Shown here piece by piece: positions 1 to 7,762 of a stretch of DNA of 64,000 nt; position 1 is the stretch's first letter, and the number at the start of each line of letters is the position of its first letter. Made by a program: the position numbers and the translations under genes. Source of the DNA: Candidatus Gastranaerophilales bacterium (GTDB taxonomy: Bacteria > Cyanobacteriota > Vampirovibrionia > Gastranaerophilales > Gastranaerophilaceae); the NCBI GenBank assembly GCA_944326475.1, contig CALVEC010000002.1, positions 1-64,000 of the forward strand, read 5' to 3'. Below the pieces are notes generated by a model, which was not told the DNA's origin, did no database searches, and saw nothing but the letters and a program-made list of their open reading frames with translations.

Positions 1-288
1 TAACTGATAGGGTTGTCTTTGATTTTGTCAATCAATTCCTGCAGCTCAGGAGGGATGTTGCTATCGCCGCCTTCTTCACCGACCGCCTCAGTTGTATAAC
101 TGATAGGGTTGTCTTTGATTTTGTCAATCAATTCCTGCAGCTCAGGAGGGATGTTGCTATCGCCGCCTTCTTCGCCGACCGCCAGAGTTGTATACTTTGG
201 AGGGTTATCTTTGAGTTTGTCAAGAAGTTCGCGCAGTTCAGGAGGTATGTTGCTATCGCCGCCTTCAACAACGGTATCAGTTGGTCTG
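1..288. repeat. 96-bp in-frame tandem repeat, three visible copies
   Basis: Copies start at 1, 97 and 193. The first two are nearly identical; the third (5' in the gene) is diverged. The period is exactly 32 codons, so the reading frame is kept. The array continues beyond the window edge, so the copy number is unknown. Confidence 0.95.
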
Positions 289-620
289 TTTTTTAAGACC
301 AACTCGTCAGTATTTTCTCTTTGATTATTGTTGTTTGTTTCTCTAAGATACGTTGTGTCATAATCGATAAAAGTACTTTCTCTTTCAGCTTCTTTTATCA
401 AGTTGAGCAATTCCCGGTTGTTGGTATCCCCGTATAGTTTTTTTAGAGCATCCAAATCAATATCTTCAATATTAACATTTGAATTACCGAGCTGATGTAC
501 TGCAGCCATTATTTCTTCTGTTGAGGGGATATTTGTTCCATTTGTGCCGGAATCATTTCCGGTGTTGAATTGTTTCAACAATTCCATTAATTTTGTTTTA
601 ATCTGACCTATTTCTGCCAT
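1..620 (-). CDS. Tandem-repeat graspetide-like precursor peptide (partial, 3' end missing)
   Basis: Open frame from ATG at 618-620 running off the left edge with no stop (206 complete codons). An AGGTTGG-type ribosome-binding site lies just upstream. Residues 1 to about 110 form a leader-like, Asn/Glu/Leu-rich region with short helical stretches. After that come 32-residue (96-bp) repeats: a spacer GGDSNIPPELQELIDKIKDN followed by a core TTLAVGEE (residues 144-151) or TTEAVGEE (176-183). A degenerate first core reads TDTVVE. TTxxxxEE is the known core motif of plesiocin-type graspetides, in which an ATP-grasp ligase links Thr hydroxyls to Glu side chains. A divergent ATP-grasp gene begins 123 bp away. 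I infer a multi-core precursor; a repeat-rich structural or surface protein is the alternative. There is no signal peptide. Confidence 0.75.
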   Translation of the reverse strand, partial: MAEIGQIKTKLMELLKQFNTGNDSGTNGTNIPSTEEIMAAVHQLGNSNVNIEDIDLDALKKLYGDTNNRELLNLIKEAERESTFIDYDTTYLRETNNNNQRENTDELVLKNRPTDTVVEGGDSNIPPELRELLDKLKDNPPKYTTLAVGEEGGDSNIPPELQELIDKIKDNPISYTTEAVGEEGGDSNIPPELQELIDKIKDNPIS

Positions 621-743
621 GGTTCACCAACCTTTCTGTTTTTGTATACGGCAATTTCTGAAAAAGTCTTTAGGTTTTTTTAATGTAAACTTTACAATAA
701 TTTACAATATGTGAGATAATAAATAAAAATATAGAGGTGCAGC

Positions 744-1652
744 ATGATTGTAATTATTGGCTCTAAAGAAGAAACCCATAGTTTATATATGTATGCCAAA
801 ATACGTAGTATGGGACATAGGGTTTGTCTTTTGGACAGTCGTAAATATCCTAAAAATATTTCTATTGACTGGTCTCCCACTGAGAACAAAGCAAAATTTA
901 AAATCGGAGATGACAGCTTTTCCGGTGATGACATAGAGGGTATTTATTGGCGCTGGTATTATGGTATTCCATATGAAAAGGTTTCAAATTCTGACGATGC
1001 GGTTAATTCTATAATCTACAGAGAACGCACCTGTCTTATGTCCAGTGTATTGTGTTCGTTAGAAAGCAAGAGTTACAATTCTATTCAGGCGGTTGAGCTT
1101 CATCAGAAGAAGGCTTATCAGTCATTTTTGCTTGCCCAAAATAATATTCGCATACCAAAAACCATGATAACTAATTCACCTGAGGAATTTATCGATTTTT
1201 GCAAAAAATTTAATAAAAATGTTATATACAAACCTGTAAGAGGCGGTGCATATACCAAAAAAGTTTCAGGTGAAGATTTTACACTTGAAAAACTTCAAAG
1301 GCTTGAGAAAGTTCCGATTCAACTGCAAGAATTTATTCAAGGTGTGGATATAAGAGTTTTTGCGTTTGAGAGCGGGGAGATTTTTCCTGCCAAAATTGCC
1401 GCGAAATCAGTGGATTTCCGTGAAGATACCTCGGCTAAAATAGAGCCGGTTATACTGCCTGACAAAGTTTGCGAGGATTGTATAAAAATTCTGAAACTGT
1501 TTGGGCTGAAATATTCAGGAATAGATATAAGGCTTACTCCGGAGGGTGAATATGTCTTTATTGAAGCAAATCCGGCGCCAATGTTTATTCATTTTGAAAA
1601 CGTAACCGGATTCCCCATATCAGATACGCTTATTTCAAAATTAAAAGCTTAA
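744..1652 (+). CDS. ATP-grasp ligase, RimK-like, candidate graspetide macrocyclase
   Basis: 302 aa, ATG with GAGGTG upstream. The N-terminal pre-ATP-grasp region has a WRWYYG segment (69-74). The ATP-grasp core shows KPVRGG (163-168), the QEFIQG linker (195-200), DIR (202-204, 261-263) and the metal-binding IEANPAP motif (273-279). The C-terminus has an FENVTGFPISD stretch, which resembles the tail of RiPP-maturing ATP-grasp enzymes (MvdC/MvdD/PsnB type) more than that of ribosomal-protein glutamate ligases. Known family members use ATP to form ester or amide bonds between side chains of a precursor peptide. The divergent neighbour with TTxxxxEE cores makes it the likely substrate. A general RimK-type ligase remains possible. 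Confidence 0.8.
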   Translation: MIVIIGSKEETHSLYMYAKIRSMGHRVCLLDSRKYPKNISIDWSPTENKAKFKIGDDSFSGDDIEGIYWRWYYGIPYEKVSNSDDAVNSIIYRERTCLMSSVLCSLESKSYNSIQAVELHQKKAYQSFLLAQNNIRIPKTMITNSPEEFIDFCKKFNKNVIYKPVRGGAYTKKVSGEDFTLEKLQRLEKVPIQLQEFIQGVDIRVFAFESGEIFPAKIAAKSVDFREDTSAKIEPVILPDKVCEDCIKILKLFGLKYSGIDIRLTPEGEYVFIEANPAPMFIHFENVTGFPISDTLISKLKA

Positions 1653-1969
1653 AACAGGCATCTAAGGCTGACTCTTTTTCTGCATTTGTGTGTTTGTAAA
1701 CAAATGTTAAATTAAATTTATCATGGTAAATCATGATTATTATTGATTATGCGTATTTTGTACAATTATTAAATCAAAAAATTACCCGCTTTGCACTTCA
1801 CAAGACCAAAGTTATCTGATTAAATAGAAATATAGGGTTGTTTTGATAAAAATTAATTAAAAAATAAAGATTAGATTAGGGAGGAGATTTGGGAAAAACC
1901 AAATCAGAGCTGAATAAATCAGCTCTTTTTTATTGGTTTTAATTGGCTTGTATACACTTAATTTTAAAT
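1653..1969. other. 317-bp intergenic region
   Basis: AT-rich and without a convincing ORF. It lies between the ATP-grasp gene and the convergent TolC-like gene. The only structure seen is the pair of hairpins at 1886-1930. Confidence 0.6.
1886..1930 (+). terminator. Double hairpin ending in a T tract
   Basis: Hairpin 1 pairs GATTTGG (1886-1892) with CCAAATC (1899-1905). Hairpin 2 pairs AGAGCTGA (1906-1913) with TCAGCTCT (1919-1926) and is followed by TTTT, a rho-independent terminator on the plus strand. It may end the ATP-grasp transcript or a short RNA starting near the GGGAGGAG at 1879. Confidence 0.75.
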
Positions 1970-3376
1970 TTATAATTTGCTGCCCGCTGCTTTGTACAAA
2001 CCGATTGAATCAACCATGCATTCAACTTTTTGCTGGGCAACTAGTTTATCAATAGAGAGAAGATTTTCTCTGAATTGTATTAAATCAAGCTGGGAGATTG
2101 TTCCTTGTTCATATTTAAGTGTGTTGTAACGGTAGTCTTCTGATTCCAGTGCGAACTGTTTTAAAGTTCTTTCCATTTTTTCTTTATCCAGTTTAACTGA
2201 CATCAATGAGTCGTTAACTTCCTGTATTGCTGTCAAATTAGTCTGGTAATAGTTATGCAGGATTCTTTCATATTGCGCTTTTTTAAGTCTGAGATTTGCA
2301 AATCTGCGTCCGCCTGTAAAAAGCGGTGCCATAATGCTTCCACCCAGCATTGTCAGCATATCTCTTGTCGTGAACAGACTGCCAAAATCGGCTGTGTTAA
2401 AAAGCGCAAGTCCCAAAATATTTATACTCGGCAAAAATTCTTTTCTTGCAACTCTGACGTCAATACCTGCTTTTTCAACCATTTTTTCCGCTTTTAAGTA
2501 ATCAGGTCGTGCCATAATGACCTCTGATGAAATTTCTGAAGGAACCCGACTGTTTAATGCAAGATTATCAAGAGATGTTCTTTGAAGTGAAGCTGAATTT
2601 GCGGGGCTTTCTCCAATCAATACGGCAAGCTGGTTTAAAGCTTTTTCTCTTTGTTTTTTAAGTTCTATAAGTTCTGTTTCTCCGCTGACAAGGGATTTAT
2701 TTGCTTTTATAGTGTCTGATGTGGAGGTCAGACCTTCGCGGTTGCGTTTCAGCATTAAATCGTATATTTTTTCTCTTGATTGTACAATTTCTTCCTGCAG
2801 CTCAATCATTTTGTCCAGTTTTACTACATTAAAATATGTAGTGCCTACGGCAGAAACGACCGCAATGTAAGCGGCGCGTTCATCAAATTGTGATGCTTCG
2901 TACGATTTTTTTACTGATTTTGTTTTGTCTCTGTTTTTTAGAAACAGGTCGACTTCATAGCTTGCAAATACAGGCATTGCAAATACCCAGTCTGAGGAGG
3001 TTGTTCCGGGCATTTTTAAGTAGTTGGGCGCAAAACCGGCTCCGATTTGAGGGAGTTGTGCAGAAAACTGGGCTTTGACATTCTGATAATATTCTTCAAC
3101 AGCGAGTGTAGCAGCTTTTAGGTCATGGTTATTTTGTACTGCTCTTGAAATGTATTCATTCAGTATGGGGTCGTTAAAGTTTTCCCACCACTCCACATTT
3201 AAGTATTCAAATTTATTCTCTTGAGAATGTTTTTTTTCTTTTTTGCTTTTTGACGCATAACTTTTAAACTGCTTGGGCTGTGCATCTGATTTTGATGAAT
3301 CTGCGGCAAATGCCAAAGGAGTGAGCATGCTTGTTTGCATACAAGTTATTAATGCTAATATAACAACCTTTTTCAA
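1970..3376 (-). CDS. TolC/NodT-family outer-membrane efflux protein
   Basis: 468 aa. Starts at TTG (3374-3376), supported by a GAGGG site 8 nt upstream and by the signal peptide (KKVVILALITC...AFA) that begins exactly there. The mature part has the typical FNDPILNEYI opening and two long alpha-helical repeats of the outer-membrane efflux family, with VPSEISSEVIMARPDYLKAE marking the second half. No lipobox Cys is visible, unlike many NodT lipoproteins. It should form the outer-membrane channel for the HlyD/MFS pair encoded divergently at 4022-6676. The intergenic region holds a palindromic operator candidate. Confidence 0.9.
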   Translation of the reverse strand: MKKVVILALITCMQTSMLTPLAFAADSSKSDAQPKQFKSYASKSKKEKKHSQENKFEYLNVEWWENFNDPILNEYISRAVQNNHDLKAATLAVEEYYQNVKAQFSAQLPQIGAGFAPNYLKMPGTTSSDWVFAMPVFASYEVDLFLKNRDKTKSVKKSYEASQFDERAAYIAVVSAVGTTYFNVVKLDKMIELQEEIVQSREKIYDLMLKRNREGLTSTSDTIKANKSLVSGETELIELKKQREKALNQLAVLIGESPANSASLQRTSLDNLALNSRVPSEISSEVIMARPDYLKAEKMVEKAGIDVRVARKEFLPSINILGLALFNTADFGSLFTTRDMLTMLGGSIMAPLFTGGRRFANLRLKKAQYERILHNYYQTNLTAIQEVNDSLMSVKLDKEKMERTLKQFALESEDYRYNTLKYEQGTISQLDLIQFRENLLSIDKLVAQQKVECMVDSIGLYKAAGSKL

Positions 3377-3439
3377 TTTCTTTCCCTCTGCTTCTTTTTC
3401 TTATACTTGCAATTTTTATGTTCGTATGTTAGCATAACT

Positions 3440-3473
3440 ATGTTGCAAATGCAACATGTGTTTTTTGCAACAT
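3440..3473. promoter_or_regulatory. Palindromic operator candidate between tolC-like and marR genes
   Basis: A perfect 18-bp inverted repeat, ATGTTGCA-AA-TGCAACAT, sits at 3440-3457, with a further half-site TTGCAACAT at 3465-3473. It lies in the divergent promoter region next to a MarR-family gene, the usual position of an autoregulatory MarR site. Binding is inferred. Confidence 0.6.
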
Positions 3474-3522
3474 ATATTAAGAACTACAAAACATGTTAAC
3501 ACACAAAGGAAACAAAATCTAA

Positions 3523-3990
3523 ATGCCCGATAAAAAAATAAAACATTACACAGATACTTTGCACTATGACTTGGAGCTTACTGCAAAATACACTAAAACA
3601 CTCGGAATGCAGATATGTGAAAAATTTCACTCGGATGTGCCGCTTGATTGTATTGTTGCACTTGATACCATATCTTGTAATTCCGGAATCTGTCAGAGAG
3701 ATTTAGCAAAGCTTATTCTGAAAGACAGGGCAAATACCGGAAGGTTATTGGATTTGCTTGAAAAAACAGGTTATATTGAAAGATATAATGATACGAAAAA
3801 CAACAGACTTGTCAGAAAAATGGAAGTTACAGAGGAAGGTAAAAAATTTTTACAAAAAATAACAGATGAATTTATACCTATACAAGCAAATATAGACACT
3901 ATTATTACTCCTGATGAGGAAAAACTTGTACGGGATATATTAAAAAAACTCAGAGAAGGAATAGAAAATTTAATAGAAAAACAAATATAA
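3523..3990 (+). CDS. MarR-family transcriptional regulator
   Basis: 155 aa winged-helix regulator. The helix-turn-helix and wing are visible around ICQRDLAKLILKDRANTGRL and the basic wing DTKNNRLVRKMEVTEEGKKF. It starts the operon marR-hlyD-MFS and is divergent from the TolC-like gene. MarR proteins generally repress adjacent efflux genes and release on ligand binding; here that role is inferred from position and the inverted repeats upstream. Confidence 0.9.
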   Translation: MPDKKIKHYTDTLHYDLELTAKYTKTLGMQICEKFHSDVPLDCIVALDTISCNSGICQRDLAKLILKDRANTGRLLDLLEKTGYIERYNDTKNNRLVRKMEVTEEGKKFLQKITDEFIPIQANIDTIITPDEEKLVRDILKKLREGIENLIEKQI

Positions 3991-4021
3991 TGTATTGAAC
4001 GGCTAATTATGAGGTTAAGAG

Positions 4022-5023
4022 ATGAGCGATAACGAAACAATTGAACAAACACCGGAACAACAGGAAGAAAAACACAGACCTTTTAAAAGATATATAGCTG
4101 CGGCGGTTGGGCTTGTAGTAGCAATAGTTGCAGGATTTGTGATACATGATGCAATACACTACCAGACAACTGATGATGCTTATGTTGAAACTACGACAGT
4201 ACAGGTTTCACCTAAAATTTCGGGTCAGGTTGTTGATGTTTATATAAAAGACAACCAGCATGTCAAAGAAGGGCAGCTTGTTGCAAAAATAGATCCGGCT
4301 GACTATGAGGTAAAACTTGCGCAAGCTCAGGCAAATTATGACAGGGCGCTTTTGAATCAAAAAAATGCAAAAGCTGTGTATGAAGCGTCTAAAACTCAAA
4401 TAGACGTTGCTCATAAGGATTTGATAAGATATCAAAATCTCTACGAAGAAGGCGCTGTTTCAAAACAGACACTTGATGCAGCACAGGCTAAATATGATTC
4501 TGCGCAGGCGCAGTTAACACAGTCGGAACAGGCTTTGCTTTCTTCAAACAGTTCTAAAGTTGCTGATGCTGAAATAAAAGCCCTGAAAGCACTAAGAGAC
4601 CAAGCAAAGCTTAATCTGTCTTACACAAACGTATATGCACCGCAAGACGGTACTGTTTCAAGCAGGAGAGTTGAAAAAGGTATGTATGTGCAAACAGGTT
4701 CGCCTTTGTTTACGCTTGTTCCTGAGGAGGTATGGGTTGTTGCAAACTACAAAGAAAACCAGCTCCGTCACATGAAACCCGGTCAGCCTGTCGATATAAA
4801 AGTTGATACATACCCGGATAAAGTATTTAAGGGTGAAATTGACAGTATTCAAAGAAGCTCCGGTGCAAAATCCAGCTTGTTCCCGCCTGAGAATGCTGTT
4901 GGTTCATTCGTTAAAATTGTCCAAAGAATCCCTGTTAAAATTGTATTTACAGAAAAAATAGATACTGACAAATACTCGATTGTGCCGGGTATGTCAGTTG
5001 TGCCAAAAGTCAAAGTAAAATAA
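4022..5023 (+). CDS. HlyD/EmrA-type membrane fusion protein
   Basis: 333 aa with GAGG 5' of the ATG. There is a cytoplasmic Glu-rich N-terminus, one membrane segment at about 27-47, then a biotinyl-lipoyl-like half (QVSPKISGQVVDVYIKDNQH), an alpha-helical hairpin (about 95-190) and a beta-barrel. This order is that of EmrA-type periplasmic adaptors, which join an MFS pump to a TolC channel. It sits 31 bp downstream of the MarR gene and upstream of the MFS gene. Confidence 0.9.
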   Translation: MSDNETIEQTPEQQEEKHRPFKRYIAAAVGLVVAIVAGFVIHDAIHYQTTDDAYVETTTVQVSPKISGQVVDVYIKDNQHVKEGQLVAKIDPADYEVKLAQAQANYDRALLNQKNAKAVYEASKTQIDVAHKDLIRYQNLYEEGAVSKQTLDAAQAKYDSAQAQLTQSEQALLSSNSSKVADAEIKALKALRDQAKLNLSYTNVYAPQDGTVSSRRVEKGMYVQTGSPLFTLVPEEVWVVANYKENQLRHMKPGQPVDIKVDTYPDKVFKGEIDSIQRSSGAKSSLFPPENAVGSFVKIVQRIPVKIVFTEKIDTDKYSIVPGMSVVPKVKVK

Positions 5024-5045
5024 AATAACCCTATCTTAACATTCA

Positions 5046-5085
5046 GCACCCTTTCTGACTACGTGAAGGGAGGGTGCCTTTTTTT
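5046..5085 (+). terminator. Terminator-like hairpin between the adaptor and MFS genes
   Basis: GCACCCTTTC (5046-5055) pairs with GAA/GGG/AGGGTGC (to 5077), followed by a run of T to 5085. It lies inside an operon-like gene pair, so it may attenuate pump expression relative to the adaptor. Confidence 0.7.
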
Positions 5086-5098
5086 AGAGAATCTGTTT

Positions 5099-6676
5099 AT
5101 GAACAACGATATTATATCACAAGATGAATGGAAACCGTCTCGCAATCCCTGGATTATCACTGCGGCAATACTTTTGCCGGTAATCATATTTGCTATAGAC
5201 GGAACTATTGCAAACGTTGCACTTCCTCATATGGCGGGGAGTTTTTCCGCAAGTCATGATGAATCAACGTGGATTTTGACGAGCTATCTTATTGCGAGCG
5301 GTATTATAATTCCGATGGTCGATTGGTTTAGCCGTGTATTGGGAAGAAAAAACTTTTTAATAATCAGTGTTGTGATTTTTACTTTGGCGTCAATGCTTTG
5401 CGGTATGGCGCATTCTCTCGGGCAGATGGTTATATTCCGCATACTGCAAGGTGTTGGCGGCGGAGGTATAATACCGATTGCGCAGGCGGTTTTGCTTGAG
5501 AGCTTCCCAAAAGAAAAACGACCTGCAGCAATGGCAATGTTTGCGCTAGGTGTTTTGCTTGCACCTATAATCGGACCGGTGCTGGGCGGTTGGATAACAG
5601 ACAACTGGACATGGCCTTGGATTTTCTTTATAAACGTACCGTTTGGCGTTATTGCCGTATTTATTTGTAATGCAGTGCTTGAAGATCCGCCTTATGCACG
5701 TAAGCAAAAGAACGTCAAAACTGATGGTATCGGTTTTTTCTTTCTTGTTGTCTGGCTTGTGACGCTGCAAATTGTACTTGATAAAGGTAACAACTCTGAC
5801 TGGTTTAATGCAACTTGGGTTTGCTGGACATCTGCAGTATCGGTAGTTGCTTGTATCGCATTTTTTATATCCCAGCTGAAAAATAAAGAATCCCTAATAG
5901 ACCTTTCTGTTTTTAAAGACAAAAACTTTTTGAACGGTACTATTATACTCGTTGTAATAAACCTTATACTTTATGCTGCTCTTGCTATTTTACCGCAGTT
6001 TTTACAGGTTATGCTCGGGTATACTGCATTTTTAAGCGGTTTTTCAATGATGCCGCGCGGCATGGGGTGCATGGTGTCAGTAATTATATGTGCTGCCATT
6101 GCAGATAAAATAGACAACAGGATGCTTGTAGCGATAGGTTTGTTCTTTATCGGTTTAGGCGGGTTTGTATTCGGAAACCTTAATTTACAGATATCTACGG
6201 TAAATATTATAATCCCTAATATTTTTTACGGTCTTGGTATGGGATTTGCAATGATACCGCTTATAACGCTTTCAAACAACACTTTGCACAACGCACAGCT
6301 TACAAACGCCAGCGGTGTACAAAATTTGTTGAAAAATATAGGTTCTGCTGTCGGAACTTCGTTTGTTGCAACTTCAATATCCCGTTTTTCTCAAATTCAT
6401 CAACACTACCTTGTGGATAATTTGACAGAGTTGAATCCTGTTTTTACGGATAAACTCGAGACTCTTGCGGCTGCTCTTTCTCAATATGCCCACCCTTCCG
6501 TGGCGCATTATATGGCACAAAGTACTCTATATCAGCAAATGGTACAGCAGGCTCACCTTCTTGCTTACATGGATTCGTTTCGGATTTTCGGGATACTTGC
6601 AATTATTGTAATACCGCTGCTGTTTTTTATTGACAGCAATATAGAAAAACCTAAAAACAAAAAGACCGGAATTTAA
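5099..6676 (+). CDS. DHA2-family MFS multidrug transporter (EmrB/QacA type)
   Basis: I take ATG 5099, giving 525 aa. The in-frame GTG at 5063 falls within the terminator stem and would add an unlikely 12-residue leader. About 14 hydrophobic segments are visible. Motifs include DGTIANVALPHMAGSF in TM1, the motif A-like loop SRVLGRKN, and the motif C-like LGVLLAPIIGPVLGGWI. The family exports drugs or small molecules by proton antiport and pairs with EmrA and TolC. The operon context agrees. Confidence 0.92.
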   Translation: MNNDIISQDEWKPSRNPWIITAAILLPVIIFAIDGTIANVALPHMAGSFSASHDESTWILTSYLIASGIIIPMVDWFSRVLGRKNFLIISVVIFTLASMLCGMAHSLGQMVIFRILQGVGGGGIIPIAQAVLLESFPKEKRPAAMAMFALGVLLAPIIGPVLGGWITDNWTWPWIFFINVPFGVIAVFICNAVLEDPPYARKQKNVKTDGIGFFFLVVWLVTLQIVLDKGNNSDWFNATWVCWTSAVSVVACIAFFISQLKNKESLIDLSVFKDKNFLNGTIILVVINLILYAALAILPQFLQVMLGYTAFLSGFSMMPRGMGCMVSVIICAAIADKIDNRMLVAIGLFFIGLGGFVFGNLNLQISTVNIIIPNIFYGLGMGFAMIPLITLSNNTLHNAQLTNASGVQNLLKNIGSAVGTSFVATSISRFSQIHQHYLVDNLTELNPVFTDKLETLAAALSQYAHPSVAHYMAQSTLYQQMVQQAHLLAYMDSFRIFGILAIIVIPLLFFIDSNIEKPKNKKTGI

Positions 6677-6691
6677 AACCGGTCTTTTTAG
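6660..6691. terminator. Bidirectional terminator
   Basis: AAAGACCGG and CCGGTCTTT flank an 8-nt A/T loop, with A and T runs outside. It sits between the convergent MFS and ROK genes and can serve both. Confidence 0.85.
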
Positions 6692-6701
6692 TTATCTATA
6701 A

Positions 6702-7661
6702 TTAGTTATCTATAAGGAGGCTTGAGCCGATAATTCCTGCGGTGTTACCGAGTTGTGCCGGAACTACTTCTACAGCTTCTCCCTGAATAGGCATTGTACG
6801 TGCTTTTAAAGTCCTTCTCAACGGTTCAAGCAGTATGTCGCCGGCATCTGCTACTCCGCCGCCAATGACTATCTTTTCAGGGTTTAGAAGGTTTACAACA
6901 CTTGCTAAACCCAGACCTATATATTCGCCCATAATTTCAAAAATCTTCTTTGCAACCGAGTCGCCTTGTTCTGCGGCCTGAGCCACTATAGCGGGGGTTA
7001 TTGCATCAATTGAGCCGGCAAGTTCTCTGAATTTAGCTGATTTCCCGCCTTTTACGTATTCTTTTGCAAGAGCTACAATGGAAGGTCCTGACGCGTAAGC
7101 CTCCAAACAGCCTCTGTCTCCGCAGCCGCAAAGAAGTCCTTCTTTCATTTCCAGTTTTATGTGCCCTATTTCTCCGGCTGCATTGCTTGCTCCGCGAACA
7201 ATTTTTCCGTTAATAATTAAACCTGAGCCGATACCTGTTCCGACTGTAATACAGATGAGATTTTTACAGCCGACTCCGGCGCCGTAGTTCAGTTCTGCGA
7301 GTGCTGCGCAGCGTACGTCATTATCGACTTTTACAGGGACGTTAAATTCCTTCTGCATAATTTCTGCTATAGGAACGTTAACCCAGCCCGGAATATTCGG
7401 TGCAAGCCTTACTATACCTTTATCGCAGTCGATTTGTCCCGGAAAACCGAATCCAATTCCCTCTAATGCGCCTTTTTCTATATCTGCTTCCGATATTAAG
7501 TCCTTAATGGACTGTTGAATATTGCTGATTGTGTACTCGTAACCCATTTCAGCACGAGTCGGAACGGTTTTTGAAAATTTGATTTCACCTTTTTTGTCCA
7601 CAAGTGCAATTTTTACGTTTGTACCGCCTACATCCACGCCGATTCTGTATTTTTCAAACAT
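6702..7661 (-). CDS. ROK-family glucokinase-like sugar kinase
   Basis: 319 aa, ATG with GAGGT upstream. The N-terminal phosphate-binding motif is DVGGTNVKIALV. ROK features follow: VDNDVRCAALAE, VGTGIGSGLI, the catalytic-site GEIGH, and the zinc-binding cluster CGCGDRGCLEAY. Such enzymes phosphorylate glucose or related sugars (for example N-acetylmannosamine). There is no DNA-binding N-terminal domain, so it is a kinase rather than a ROK repressor. It is monocistronic by appearance. The substrate is not determined here. Confidence 0.9.
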   Translation of the reverse strand: MFEKYRIGVDVGGTNVKIALVDKKGEIKFSKTVPTRAEMGYEYTISNIQQSIKDLISEADIEKGALEGIGFGFPGQIDCDKGIVRLAPNIPGWVNVPIAEIMQKEFNVPVKVDNDVRCAALAELNYGAGVGCKNLICITVGTGIGSGLIINGKIVRGASNAAGEIGHIKLEMKEGLLCGCGDRGCLEAYASGPSIVALAKEYVKGGKSAKFRELAGSIDAITPAIVAQAAEQGDSVAKKIFEIMGEYIGLGLASVVNLLNPEKIVIGGGVADAGDILLEPLRRTLKARTMPIQGEAVEVVPAQLGNTAGIIGSSLLIDN

Positions 7662-7762
7662 TTATACCTCACTCCGTCTAAATAATGTTGCATATTAAAT
7701 AATATCACGGACGGAGAAAAATATACAAACTTTTAATCCTTATTTTTGAGCAAAAATTTCTG

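Noticed and set aside
1-288. CRISPR array
   Set aside because: The repeats are 96 bp, in frame, without variable spacers between identical short repeats.
109-324. Plus-strand open frame of 71 codons
   Set aside because: It is the complement of the repeat precursor gene; Ser/Pro-rich reading with no ribosome-binding site.
5063-5098. GTG start for the MFS gene
   Set aside because: Falls inside the terminator stem and adds a leader with no family match; ATG 5099 preferred.
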